Shown here piece by piece: positions 1 to 8,271 of a DNA stretch of 20,853 nucleotides. The position numbers were made by a program, and so were the translations under genes. A model generated the notes under the pieces. The model was not told where the DNA came from. It worked only from the letters and a program-made list of their open reading frames with translations, and made no database searches. Numbering within the stretch: the stretch's first letter is position 1; each line of letters starts with the position of its first letter. The DNA comes from Candidatus Altimarinota bacterium. GTDB lineage: Bacteria > Patescibacteriota > Gracilibacteria > RBG-16-42-10. The DNA lies in assembly GCA_017984655.1 (NCBI GenBank), contig JAGNZB010000011.1, positions 1 to 20,853 on the forward strand. The letters are read 5' to 3'.

Positions 1-2
1 GT

Positions 3-254
3 CCTACACAAACATTTTCACCAAATCTCCCTATCACCAGAGTACAAGCAATAGTTTGGCTGGTCAGCATTCGTCGTCAACTGCCAATCAGCGGCCCAAA
101 TTACTTCAGTGATACCACCAACACACCTTGGACCGGAAGCATCTCAGTGGCAGCACAAAAAGGCTGGATCCAAGGGACCAATGGGCTATTCTACCCTTGG
201 CAACCACTGACACGAGCTGAAGCAGCAAAAGTCATTGTCAATTCTCGTAGTTAA
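3..254 (+). CDS. SLH-domain surface protein, 3' end only
   Basis: The gene enters from the left edge and stops at the TAA ending at 254, giving about 83 codons. The visible protein has the tail of one S-layer homology repeat (FSPNLPITRVQAIVWLV) followed by a complete one. The complete repeat has the family pattern: YFSD, then W, an Ala-rich helix, the GWIQG turn, then LTRAEAAKVIV. SLH repeats anchor surface proteins to cell-wall polymers, so this is the C-terminal anchoring part of an exported protein whose main body lies outside the window. The family assignment is firm. The role of the missing N-terminal part cannot be seen. The next gene begins 29 bases downstream on the same strand. Confidence 0.82.
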   Translation, partial: PTQTFSPNLPITRVQAIVWLVSIRRQLPISGPNYFSDTTNTPWTGSISVAAQKGWIQGTNGLFYPWQPLTRAEAAKVIVNSRS

Positions 255-283
255 GTTAGACTGACTGTGCTTTATTTCAGCAC

Positions 284-1267
284 GTGGATATTCATATTCG
301 GCATGTCAGTAAATCATTTTCACTGTTCCACAAACAAGCCGGTCTTTGGTCAAGTATCAAAGGGGTTTTTTATAGACCAAAGACCATCAAGCATGCCCTG
401 ACAGATATCAATGTCAGTATTCCTGCAGGCACCGCATTAGCGCTCATTGGCCCCAACGGATCAGGAAAGACCACACTGACAAAACTGATGAGTGGCATTC
501 TCACCCCAACCAGCGGTCAGATCACCATCGGAGAGTTCATTCCCTGCCAAAGAAAACCAGCATACTTGCGACAGATTAGTCTCATTATGGGACAGCGTAG
601 CCAACTATGGTGGGATATCCCAGCTCTTGATAGTTATCAGTTTCTCCGCAGTATCTATGAAATACCCAAAACAGACTTTGATCAAAGATTGGCTCGCTAC
701 AGCAAACTCCTCAATATCGAAGAGTTGATTACGGTCCCTGTAAGAAAGCTTTCACTCGGTGAGAGAATGCGTTGTGAATTCTTGGCAGCCATACTACATC
801 ACCCCCGTATTCTATTTTTGGATGAACCTACCATTGGCCTGGATATCATATCTCAACAAACAATTCGTCAATTCCTCGTACACTACCATCAGCAAGAAGG
901 TGCTACGGTCATTCTCACTTCACATAATATGCAAGACATAGCCGCCATTTGTCAGCAGGGGTTAGTACTTCAGCATGGCAAAATCGCTTTTCACAATAGC
1001 CTAGCAGCGCTTATGGATCACTATGCCAAAGAACGCACGATTACTATTCAACTCAACCCAGGAGATCACCTAGCGCCATTAGCAAATCACATCAAGAAGA
1101 TTTCCCACCCCAATCTTGTGGTGGACCTAATCGTCCCGTACAATGAAGTAGCTCTAGTGACCGCCCAAGTCCTCCAAAATAGTACCCCTCAAAAACTGAC
1201 TATTCGAGAACCAAGCCTCGAAGAGATCGTCAGCCAATTTTTCCTTGATTCCTCCTCCAAATTATGA
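284..1267 (+). CDS. ABC-2-type transporter ATP-binding protein (COG4586-like)
   Basis: This 327-residue ATPase subunit should energise an ABC-2 exporter from the cytoplasmic face of the membrane. Walker A is GPNGSGKT at residues 56-63, the signature LSLGE at 156-160, Walker B ILFLDEP from 176, and the switch His is in TSHN near 214. The stretch MGQRSQLWWDIPALDS (about 102-117) is typical of the COG4586 group, which usually pairs with two ABC-2 permeases. No permease gene is adjacent here: an SLH gene precedes it and proS follows. The start is GTG at 284 with no clear ribosome site. The stop overlaps the next ATG as ATGA, suggesting translational coupling with proS. Its substrate cannot be told from sequence. 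Confidence 0.9.
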   Translation: MDIHIRHVSKSFSLFHKQAGLWSSIKGVFYRPKTIKHALTDINVSIPAGTALALIGPNGSGKTTLTKLMSGILTPTSGQITIGEFIPCQRKPAYLRQISLIMGQRSQLWWDIPALDSYQFLRSIYEIPKTDFDQRLARYSKLLNIEELITVPVRKLSLGERMRCEFLAAILHHPRILFLDEPTIGLDIISQQTIRQFLVHYHQQEGATVILTSHNMQDIAAICQQGLVLQHGKIAFHNSLAALMDHYAKERTITIQLNPGDHLAPLANHIKKISHPNLVVDLIVPYNEVALVTAQVLQNSTPQKLTIREPSLEEIVSQFFLDSSSKL

Positions 1268-2703
1268 GCACCAAAAATTCCATTACCCCTCAAGCCAAAG
1301 ATTTCTCTCAATGGTATCTTGACGTCGTCAATCACGCAGATCTTGCTGACTACTCTGCTGTCAAAGGCTGCATGATCATCAAACCCTATGGTTATCGTAT
1401 TTGGGAGCTGATGCAAAGTGACCTCGATCATCGTATCAAAGCAGCTGGCGTCCAGAATGCTTATTTCCCACTGTTTATCCCTGAGAGTTTCCTCAAAAAA
1501 GAGAAGGACCATGTCGAAGGTTTTGCACCAGAAGTTGCAGTGGTCACTCATGCTGGTGGCAAAAAACTCGAAGAAGCACTGGTAGTCCGACCAACTTCAG
1601 AAACGATCATCTACGACACCTACGCAAAATGGATTCAAAGCTATCGTGACCTCCCTTTACTAATCAATCAATGGGCCAATGTAGTCCGCTGGGAAATGCG
1701 CACTCGACCTTTTTTGCGCACAACTGAATTCCTCTGGCAAGAAGGCCATACTGTTCATGAGACCAAAGCTGAAGCGGACCAAGAGACCTTACGTGCTCTC
1801 CAGATGTATCACGATTTTGCTGAACAAGCTCTCGCGCTCAAAGTACTCACAGGCTACAAATCAGAAAAAGAAAAGTTTCGTGGTGCTTTATACACCACCT
1901 GTATTGAATGCTTGGCCAAAGATGGCAAATCAATTCAGTTCGGGACATCACACAATCTCGGCCAGAACTTCGCTGAAGCATTTGATATCAAATTTATTGA
2001 TCGAGACAATGAAAGTAAGCGCCCATGGCAGACCAGCTGGGGTGTCTCCACTCGCATGATCGGAGCCTTGATCGTCGCTCATGGTGATGATGATGGTTTG
2101 GTACTACCACCAAGTATCGCACCAATTCAAATCATCTTTGTGCCAATCGCCCGCGATCCAGAAGTATTCAAAAAGCTTGTCGCTCATTGCCAGATCCTAA
2201 AAGATAGTTTACCAAGCACCATTCGAGCCAGCATCGATGACCGAGAAGAGGTCAGCCTCGGATTCAAGCGCAACCATTGGGAACTAAAAGGGGTCCCTGT
2301 CAGAGTGGAACTAGGCGAACAAGAATTAGCCCAAAACAGCATTGTCGCTGCCCGTCGTGATACAAAAGAGAAAATCACCATCGCCATCGATACTGCATTC
2401 ACAGCACTTCCAGAACTACTGGATGTCATCCAAAAAGCAATTTACCAAGGCTCAGCCGACCGACTAGCACAATCAGTCACACCAGTCAGTACTATGGATG
2501 AATTTGTAGCTGTCATCGAAAAAGGCGGCTATGCGTTGGCCTATTTCTGTGAGGATCCTGCTGTTGAGAAAGAAATTCAAGAAAAAACAAAAGCCACTAC
2601 CCGTTTAGTCAGTTTTGATGAAAATATCGGTGAAGACAAAGGAGTGTGCTTCTATACTGGAAAACCAGCACAAAGACGATGGTATTTTGCTAAATCATAT
2701 TAA
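1264..2703 (+). CDS. proS: Prolyl-tRNA synthetase, short archaeal/eukaryal type
   Basis: A class II synthetase of 479 residues that charges tRNA-Pro with proline. The length and the C-terminal domain ending in aromatic-Ala-Lys-Ser-Tyr mark the short type without the bacterial editing insert. Seen: the proline-pocket start RPTSET (109-114), motif 2 RWEMRTRPFLRTTEF from 142, and motif 3 around GVSTRMIGALIVAHGDD. The C-terminal domain normally binds zinc with four cysteines (CxxxxC and CxxC). Here only Cys429 and Cys462 remain, with Val434 and Thr465 in the partner places, so zinc binding may be lost. The gene overlaps the preceding ABC gene by four bases and mreB starts two bases after its stop. 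Confidence 0.96.
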   Translation: MSTKNSITPQAKDFSQWYLDVVNHADLADYSAVKGCMIIKPYGYRIWELMQSDLDHRIKAAGVQNAYFPLFIPESFLKKEKDHVEGFAPEVAVVTHAGGKKLEEALVVRPTSETIIYDTYAKWIQSYRDLPLLINQWANVVRWEMRTRPFLRTTEFLWQEGHTVHETKAEADQETLRALQMYHDFAEQALALKVLTGYKSEKEKFRGALYTTCIECLAKDGKSIQFGTSHNLGQNFAEAFDIKFIDRDNESKRPWQTSWGVSTRMIGALIVAHGDDDGLVLPPSIAPIQIIFVPIARDPEVFKKLVAHCQILKDSLPSTIRASIDDREEVSLGFKRNHWELKGVPVRVELGEQELAQNSIVAARRDTKEKITIAIDTAFTALPELLDVIQKAIYQGSADRLAQSVTPVSTMDEFVAVIEKGGYALAYFCEDPAVEKEIQEKTKATTRLVSFDENIGEDKGVCFYTGKPAQRRWYFAKSY

Positions 2704-2705
2704 GT

Positions 2706-3758
2706 ATGTTTGGTAATCTTTTTGGCGCATTCTCACATGATATTGGTATCGATCTCGGTACAGCAAACACCCTAGTATTCGTCCGCAGTAAGGGGATCGT
2801 CATCAATGAGCCCTCGGTGGTAGCGATCAATGACAAGACCAAACAAATTCTTGCCATCGGTGAAGCAGCACGCCAAATGGTCGGCCGCACACCAGCGCAT
2901 ATTGTTGCAGTTCGACCACTAGTAGATGGGGTGGTCTCTGATTTCGAAATCACAGAACAAATGCTCAGGTACTTTATCGACAAAGTACACAAAGAATCAT
3001 TCACATTATTTCCTCGCCCTCGTGTCGTTGTCGGCATTCCTTCTGGTGTCACAGAAGTAGAAAAGAAAGCAGTAGAAGATGCAGCAAGAAATGCAGGAGC
3101 AAGACAAAGCTACCTCATCGAAGAGCCAATGGCTGCTGCTATTGGTGCCAACCTCCCGGTACAAGAAGCAACAGGAAGCATGATCGTTGACATCGGTGGT
3201 GGTACTACCGAAGTCGCAGTCATCTCACTTGGAGGGATCATCACTAGCAAATCTCTTCGTGTTGCCGGAGATAAACTCAATGAGGATATCGTGCAATTTG
3301 CCAAAGATCATTTCAACCTCTTGCTCGGCCTCCGTACTGCAGAACGAATCAAATGGGAGATTGGAAATGTTTATGAAAGCAGAGAACGTGGTATTTTCAA
3401 AGCCCGAGGTCGGGACCTAGTAACAGGCCTACCAAAAGAAATTCAATTTGATGAACGGATGATTCGTGAAGCATTGATGAAATCAGCCATGACCATTGCT
3501 GAAACAGTGAGAATTACGGTCGAACAAACACCACCTGAGCTAGTCTCTGACATCATGGAGCGAGGTATTGTCCTCGCTGGTGGGGGAGCGCTGCTCAAAG
3601 GGTTAGACCAATTAATTGCCGAGCATACCCACATGCCAGTCTACATTGCTGAAGATCCACTCTCAGCGGTAGTACGCGGTACGGGACAAGTATTGGAAAA
3701 TATCGACACCCTTCGTGATGTCTTGGTATCAACTGAAGATCGCTCATTATTACGTTAA
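2706..3758 (+). CDS. mreB: Rod-shape actin homologue MreB
   Basis: A full-length (350 residues) bacterial actin that forms membrane-associated filaments guiding lateral wall synthesis. Visible actin-fold motifs are phosphate-1 DLGTANTLV (16-24), the PSGVTEVEKKAVEDAARNAG segment, the second phosphate loop VDIGGGTTEVAVIS, and the adenosine motif LAGGGALLKGLD. The N-terminus MFGNLFGAF is amphipathic, as in MreBs that bind membrane directly. The gene lies two bases after proS and three bases before a small membrane-protein gene. mreC, mreD and rodA are not adjacent. Together with the M23 peptidase further along, it implies a peptidoglycan-walled, probably elongated cell. Confidence 0.97.
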   Translation: MFGNLFGAFSHDIGIDLGTANTLVFVRSKGIVINEPSVVAINDKTKQILAIGEAARQMVGRTPAHIVAVRPLVDGVVSDFEITEQMLRYFIDKVHKESFTLFPRPRVVVGIPSGVTEVEKKAVEDAARNAGARQSYLIEEPMAAAIGANLPVQEATGSMIVDIGGGTTEVAVISLGGIITSKSLRVAGDKLNEDIVQFAKDHFNLLLGLRTAERIKWEIGNVYESRERGIFKARGRDLVTGLPKEIQFDERMIREALMKSAMTIAETVRITVEQTPPELVSDIMERGIVLAGGGALLKGLDQLIAEHTHMPVYIAEDPLSAVVRGTGQVLENIDTLRDVLVSTEDRSLLR

Positions 3759-3761
3759 TCT

Positions 3762-4124
3762 ATGCTACTACGATTACTGTGGAACTGGGTACTGAATAGT
3801 TTGGTCTTGGCGGCAATTATGTATATTGTGCCAGCAATTCACTTCGCAGGCACACCTGATGGTCGCACCTACTTGCGGTTTTTACTGCTATCTGGTCTGA
3901 TACTGGGCATTCTCAATAGTGTTGTAAAACCAATCCTGAAACTCATTTCACTACCATTCATTTTACTGACCGGAGGACTTTTTTTAATCATCATCAACAT
4001 CATCATCCTATATGTGATAACATGGCTTGTGCCTGAGCTGATTATTCCAAGCATTGCCACCTATATCATCGCTGCAATCTTGCTTGGAATCCTTAACACC
4101 ATTGAAAACCTGTTTTTCGTCTAG
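3762..4124 (+). CDS. YvlD / phage-holin-family four-helix membrane protein
   Basis: A 120-residue protein made almost wholly of four hydrophobic segments (about 7-25, 37-58, 62-85 and 93-116). Between the second and third lies the motif GILNSVVKPILKLISLPFILLTGGLF. This layout and the N-V-KPIL-LPF-LTGG motif are those of the YvlD-type family (Pfam PF04020, named after mycobacterial holin-like proteins). Members are widespread integral membrane proteins of unknown or stress-related function; the holin label is historical and does not imply lysis. It starts three bases after mreB, so it is probably co-transcribed. ATG start, TAG stop. Confidence 0.85.
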   Translation: MLLRLLWNWVLNSLVLAAIMYIVPAIHFAGTPDGRTYLRFLLLSGLILGILNSVVKPILKLISLPFILLTGGLFLIIINIIILYVITWLVPELIIPSIATYIIAAILLGILNTIENLFFV

Positions 4125-4150
4125 TACTATACCAACGATCATTTCTCTTT

Positions 4151-4387
4151 ATGAACCTTATCAAATACCTTTTCATTGCCAACGCCGTCTTGTTAATTTT
4201 GTTTGTATTACTACAGTCACGTGGTGTTGGACTCTCTAGTACCTTTGGTGGAGATGGGGCTTTCTATCGCACACGTCGCGGACCAGAGAAGTTGTTATTC
4301 AATCTCACCGTGTTCCTGACTACTACTTTTGCATTGATCAGCTTAGCCCTACCATTCTGGGATAGCATCACCGCAGCACTTCGTTAA
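4151..4387 (+). CDS. secG: Protein translocase subunit SecG
   Basis: A 78-residue protein with two membrane spans (about 5-20 and 52-70), matching SecG, the accessory subunit of the SecYEG channel. The inter-helix loop has the family signature: LQSRGVGLSSTFGGDGAF, then a basic stretch and GPEKLLFNLT before the second span. It begins 26 bases after the YvlD-type gene. It lies eight bases before a solute-binding protein gene that itself has a signal anchor. No Shine-Dalgarno sequence is seen before the ATG. Confidence 0.92.
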   Translation: MNLIKYLFIANAVLLILFVLLQSRGVGLSSTFGGDGAFYRTRRGPEKLLFNLTVFLTTTFALISLALPFWDSITAALR

Positions 4388-4395
4388 TTACTCCC

Positions 4396-6006
4396 ATGCT
4401 TGAGAAAAAGCATATATTACCGTTATTCTCACGAGCAGAGCGTTTTATTATCGCTCTGCTTTTGGTAGTTACCGTTCCCATCACTACCATCTGGCTCAGT
4501 GAGCGCATCTTCGCCCAGCCTACTTTCACGCAGCCAGCGAGAGGAGGGACTCTGACTATTGCTGAAATGGGAGTGACTGACATTTTCAATCCCCTCTATT
4601 GTACGACAGCAATGACAACCAGGACTGTCTGCAGCCTAATCTTTAGTGGCTTGACGAAAATTGATCCATTCACCCGTGAGATCAAGCCAGATCTAGCTAG
4701 CACCATTGAAACCAGCAGCGACCTCAAAGTATATACTGTTCAATTACGTCAGGCATATTTTCATGACGGCCACCAAGTGACCAGTGAAGACGTGCTCTTC
4801 ACGTACGATCGCTTGCTCAAAGATCCTAGTTATGATGGCCCATTCAAAGGAGCTTTCAATGGCATCAAGATCGAAGCCAAAGATCCCAAGACAGTGACAT
4901 TCACATTAGCTGACAACAACACCTTCTTTCCTCACACACTCACTATTGGCATTATCCCCAAACATATCATTGGTGATATCACTGGCACAGATGATTTACT
5001 AAGCCATCCGTATAATCACAATCCAATTGGCACAGGAATGTACCAATTCACATCACTGTCCAAGGGCACCAATAGCACCGAGGTGAGCTTCCGTAGCTTT
5101 GCCCAGTATTATAGTACAAAACCACTGATTGAAAACATCCACATTACTGGTTACCGTGAATTAACTGACCTAAGCAAGAACGCCGATCACTATGATATTA
5201 TCTACAATCACGACCAAGTATTTGATTTACCAGAAAAAGAATACAGTCATGAACAATTCATTCTTCCACAATTCATTGGTACTTTCTTTAATACAAATAC
5301 AACCCCACTCAAAGACAAAAATATTCGCTTGGCACTCAAAGTAGGCACTGATAGAACAAAAATCACTGCCAAAATCGCCAACAGCCAACTTATCGATTCG
5401 CCATTTCCAGATATTCTTCCCCAGAAGATTACCTACAATCTCGACAAGGCGAAATCTCTCCTCAGTACTGCCAAGATCACACCAGAGAAACCAATTACCA
5501 TCAAGATGGTATACCAAAATGACGAAAACCTTACCCTTTTGGCCCAAGAACTCCGCGACCAGTGGGCCCCACTTGGTATCAATGTGACTATAATCCCTGT
5601 GGATTTTGCGACATTACAAAACGAATTCCTCCGCACCCGTAGTTATGATGTCTTACTCATCGGTGAACGTGTAGGTGGGAACGTAGATCTCTATCCGTAC
5701 TTTCACTCTTCACAACTAGAATATCCAGGACTCAACTTTCCCCTCTACAAAAATGTAGCCGTAGATAATCTGCTTGATAAAATCCGGCTCACCAAGAGCG
5801 ATAGTGAGCAGGTGAAGTTGCTCAATCAGGCTTATGAAAAGATTCTAGCTGACATGCCGATGATCCCGATGTACACGCCAACATACCATGTCTATATCAA
5901 CAAAAGAGTCAAAGATAGCTTCTTACCAGCCTTTCCAAGCTCACCAGAACAGATTTTTGCCTTGATTTCGTCTTGGTATATTGCAGAAAAGCAAATCTGG
6001 ATATAG
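4396..6006 (+). CDS. Membrane-anchored ABC solute-binding protein, family 5 (oligopeptide type)
   Basis: This 536-residue protein has an N-terminal membrane segment near residues 17-34 with no lipobox Cys, so it is probably anchored by an uncleaved or weakly cleaved signal. It then shows the family-5 fold: RGGTLTIAEMG, IFNPLY, SGLTKIDPFTREIKPDLA, a YFHDGHQVTSEDVLFTYDRL segment typical of OppA/DppA-type proteins, and a C-terminal PMIPMYTP. Such proteins bind peptides or small solutes outside the cell for an ABC importer. No importer permease or ATPase lies nearby, and the upstream ATPase is an exporter type, so it is an orphan here. It sits eight bases after secG. Confidence 0.9.
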   Translation: MLEKKHILPLFSRAERFIIALLLVVTVPITTIWLSERIFAQPTFTQPARGGTLTIAEMGVTDIFNPLYCTTAMTTRTVCSLIFSGLTKIDPFTREIKPDLASTIETSSDLKVYTVQLRQAYFHDGHQVTSEDVLFTYDRLLKDPSYDGPFKGAFNGIKIEAKDPKTVTFTLADNNTFFPHTLTIGIIPKHIIGDITGTDDLLSHPYNHNPIGTGMYQFTSLSKGTNSTEVSFRSFAQYYSTKPLIENIHITGYRELTDLSKNADHYDIIYNHDQVFDLPEKEYSHEQFILPQFIGTFFNTNTTPLKDKNIRLALKVGTDRTKITAKIANSQLIDSPFPDILPQKITYNLDKAKSLLSTAKITPEKPITIKMVYQNDENLTLLAQELRDQWAPLGINVTIIPVDFATLQNEFLRTRSYDVLLIGERVGGNVDLYPYFHSSQLEYPGLNFPLYKNVAVDNLLDKIRLTKSDSEQVKLLNQAYEKILADMPMIPMYTPTYHVYINKRVKDSFLPAFPSSPEQIFALISSWYIAEKQIWI

Positions 6007-6036
6007 ACTGCCCTCGACTTACTTTAGTAATAATTT

Positions 6037-6486
6037 ATGAAGATCGTTTTGAATCGTGATGTTAGTAAACTAGGAAAGAAACATGACGTTGTCGATGTAC
6101 GCCGAGGATATGGCCGCAATTTCCTTTTACCACAAGGCATGGCAACCCTAGCGACACCAGCAATGGTGAAGCGTAGTGAAGTGCTTGGCAAGAAGCGTGA
6201 AGAGCGCAAGACTCAGATGCAAGCACAAGCAAAAGAGCTCGCACAAAAGATTAAGAATGTGAAATTAACTTTCGAAGAACGAGTCACTAGCAAAGGTGCA
6301 CTCTATGGTTCTATTGATGAGAATGTGATCGCTACTGAGCTCAGCAAACAAATCGAGTTTACTATTGATCCAGAAGCGATCATCATTGGTGCTCCCATCC
6401 GCTCACTAGGAGCTCACCGTGTCAATGTCCGTCTCAATCAAGAAATTGATGCAGTTCTCCACATCAGTGTCAAAAAACTTTCATAA
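6037..6486 (+). CDS. rplI: Large-subunit ribosomal protein bL9
   Basis: A 149-residue bL9, the two-domain protein on the 50S surface near the L1 stalk that influences reading-frame maintenance. The N-terminal rRNA-binding domain is clear: KIVLNRDVSKLGKKHDVVDVRRGYGRNFLLPQGMA, with the GYGRNFLLP signature. The long Lys/Glu/Gln-rich connecting helix (about 45-75) and the C-terminal domain ending in AVLHISVKKL follow at normal length. bL9 is absent from some CPR lineages, so its presence narrows the host. The following gene starts three bases after its stop. Confidence 0.96.
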   Translation: MKIVLNRDVSKLGKKHDVVDVRRGYGRNFLLPQGMATLATPAMVKRSEVLGKKREERKTQMQAQAKELAQKIKNVKLTFEERVTSKGALYGSIDENVIATELSKQIEFTIDPEAIIIGAPIRSLGAHRVNVRLNQEIDAVLHISVKKLS

Positions 6487-6489
6487 AGC

Positions 6490-6891
6490 ATGGCTCAATC
6501 TGACTATATCAAGACCGTGAATGTCGCCGGCACTACCGTTGACTCTGTGAATGGAAGAACCGTTCATGTCGTCCGCAGTACTGTCAGCGATATTCACACT
6601 GATGATGTCGATGTGAAGCAATCAGCTGTATGGAGTATGCATAGTGAGAATGATGCAGTGATCAATCAATCTTGTGTAGGTAAAGCTACTGGCCGCATTG
6701 TTAAAATTAACCACGGCGTTAGCTTTTATACCAAAGGAGACATTGTCGAAGGTAATAACTGGTACAGTGTCATTACCAATGCCGAGCATGTGCAAGGTAC
6801 ACTCAAGACACTCTTTACCAACCGTTCAGCAGCTATTTTCGCTGGGATCTTGGTTGGAGCATACATGCTACTACGTCGCAGAAAACACTAA
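6490..6891 (+). CDS. Tail-anchored protein with beta-solenoid-like repeats
   Basis: I do not recognise a named family. The 133-residue protein has no signal peptide. Residues about 5-75 are short alternating Val/Ile strands with polar turns (VDSVNGRTVHVVRSTVSDIH, VDVKQSAVWSMHSEN, DAVINQSCVGKATG). This resembles the repeating ten-to-twelve-residue rungs of small beta-solenoid proteins with motifs such as QSAVG. The end is one hydrophobic span (about 113-128) followed by RRRKH, so the bulk should face the cytoplasm in a tail-anchored topology. It could also resemble a sortase substrate tail, but no LPxTG-like motif precedes the span. It sits between rplI (3 bases) and der (11 bases). Confidence 0.75.
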   Translation: MAQSDYIKTVNVAGTTVDSVNGRTVHVVRSTVSDIHTDDVDVKQSAVWSMHSENDAVINQSCVGKATGRIVKINHGVSFYTKGDIVEGNNWYSVITNAEHVQGTLKTLFTNRSAAIFAGILVGAYMLLRRRKH

Positions 6892-6902
6892 TTGGTGAGG
6901 GT

Positions 6903-8264
6903 ATGAACACATTTGTTGCTCTAGTCGGAAGACCTAATGTTGGTAAATCGACGCTGTTTAATAATCTTATCGGTAAGAAAAAGAGTATTACACATGACCA
7001 AGCTGGTACTACTTTGGATATTATTCTGGGAACAGCTCATGCTGCCAACATGGATATTCAATTAGCCGATGGTCCTGGTGTCTTCGAGTCTTTTGACGAC
7101 ACGCTAAATACGAGAGCTCAAATGAAAGCCCTGGAGCTCTTCAAGCGAGCAACACTTTTGGTGTTTGTCATCGATGCTAGCATGCCCATGACCATAGAGG
7201 ACCGCAATATCCTCAATTGGATTAGAAAACAAAGCCTGCCATTCATCACTTGTGCTACAAAAGCAGATTTTGCAGCAGCAGAAGCCAACATTGCTGCAGC
7301 AGAAGCATTCATTGGCCAAACTATCCTCCCAGTCGCCGCATTACAGAAAAGGGGACTAAGTACGCTGCTTCATGCAATTCAGACTTATACTGAAAATAGT
7401 GAAGAACCACTAGTCACTGATGAAACAATCAAGGTTGCCTTGCTTGGCCGCCCCAATGTGGGCAAATCAAGTCTTTTCAACCTAGTGATAGGGGAGGATC
7501 GAGCCCTAACATCAGATTTACCTGGTACTACCAGAGATCCAATCGACTGTATCAAACACTATCCTGAAGAGGACCTCACTATTCAGTGGATTGACACAGC
7601 TGGTCTCCGCCGCCGCAACAAGATCAGTGAGGATCTAGAATACTTTACCTATGTAAAGTCACAAAGAATCATTGAGAAATGTGATGTTGCTGTAGTAATG
7701 CTCAGTAGTGATGCCGAGCTAGTCCACCAAGATGAAAGCATCATTCAACAAGTACTAGAACAAAACAAAGCATTGATTCTGGTCGTCAGTAAAATCGATC
7801 TCTTTACTGAAGTGAAAATCAAAGAGTTACAAAAGAAACTCCGAGGCCACCTCCAATACGTAAAGTGGGCACCAATGATCACGATTTCAAGTAAGGCGGA
7901 ACGGGGAATCGACCGTCTATTTGTAGCAATCAAAAAAGTGTCCCAAGAAATGCTCAAAAAAATCCCTACACAAGCACTAAACCATTTCTTCACCGAGTTC
8001 CAAAGTACCCAAGTACCACCATTAATTCGTGGGCACCGTGCCAAGATTTATTATGGCACACACATCGAAGTAAAACCTCCAACATTTATGCTATTTGTCA
8101 ATGAGGCCGATATCTTCCGATTTTCATACCTAAGAGCAATAGAAAATAGTCTCCGAGAGCGATTTGGATTCATCGGCTGCCCCATTATCATGAAAATGAA
8201 GTCAAAAGCAGAAAGTAGCCCCAATCCTTTCTTGCACAAGGTCAAACGAATGTCTCAGTATTAG
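6903..8264 (+). CDS. der: Ribosome-assembly GTPase Der (EngA)
   Basis: A 453-residue double GTPase needed for 50S subunit assembly. Domain 1 has GRPNVGKST (9-17), GTT (35-37) and DGPG (56-59). Domain 2 has GRPNVGKSS (182-190), GTTRD (208-212) and DTAG (231-234). A KH-like domain fills about 345-453. Both guanine-recognition motifs deviate from NKxD: TKAD at 119-122 and SKID at 296-299. The Lys and Asp are kept, and TKxD occurs in active GTPases of other families, so activity is likely. A GGTGAGG close to the ATG may serve as a weak ribosome site. The gene ends seven bases from the convergent minus-strand kinase gene. Confidence 0.96.
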   Translation: MNTFVALVGRPNVGKSTLFNNLIGKKKSITHDQAGTTLDIILGTAHAANMDIQLADGPGVFESFDDTLNTRAQMKALELFKRATLLVFVIDASMPMTIEDRNILNWIRKQSLPFITCATKADFAAAEANIAAAEAFIGQTILPVAALQKRGLSTLLHAIQTYTENSEEPLVTDETIKVALLGRPNVGKSSLFNLVIGEDRALTSDLPGTTRDPIDCIKHYPEEDLTIQWIDTAGLRRRNKISEDLEYFTYVKSQRIIEKCDVAVVMLSSDAELVHQDESIIQQVLEQNKALILVVSKIDLFTEVKIKELQKKLRGHLQYVKWAPMITISSKAERGIDRLFVAIKKVSQEMLKKIPTQALNHFFTEFQSTQVPPLIRGHRAKIYYGTHIEVKPPTFMLFVNEADIFRFSYLRAIENSLRERFGFIGCPIIMKMKSKAESSPNPFLHKVKRMSQY

Positions 8265-8271
8265 TACCACA

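Noticed and set aside
3762..4124. A prophage, from the holin-family membrane protein
   Set aside because: The family name is historical; neighbours are mreB and secG and no phage gene is present.
6830..6891. LPxTG-type sorting signal on the beta-solenoid-like protein
   Set aside because: There is a span and a basic tail, but no LPxTG-like motif before it and no signal peptide.
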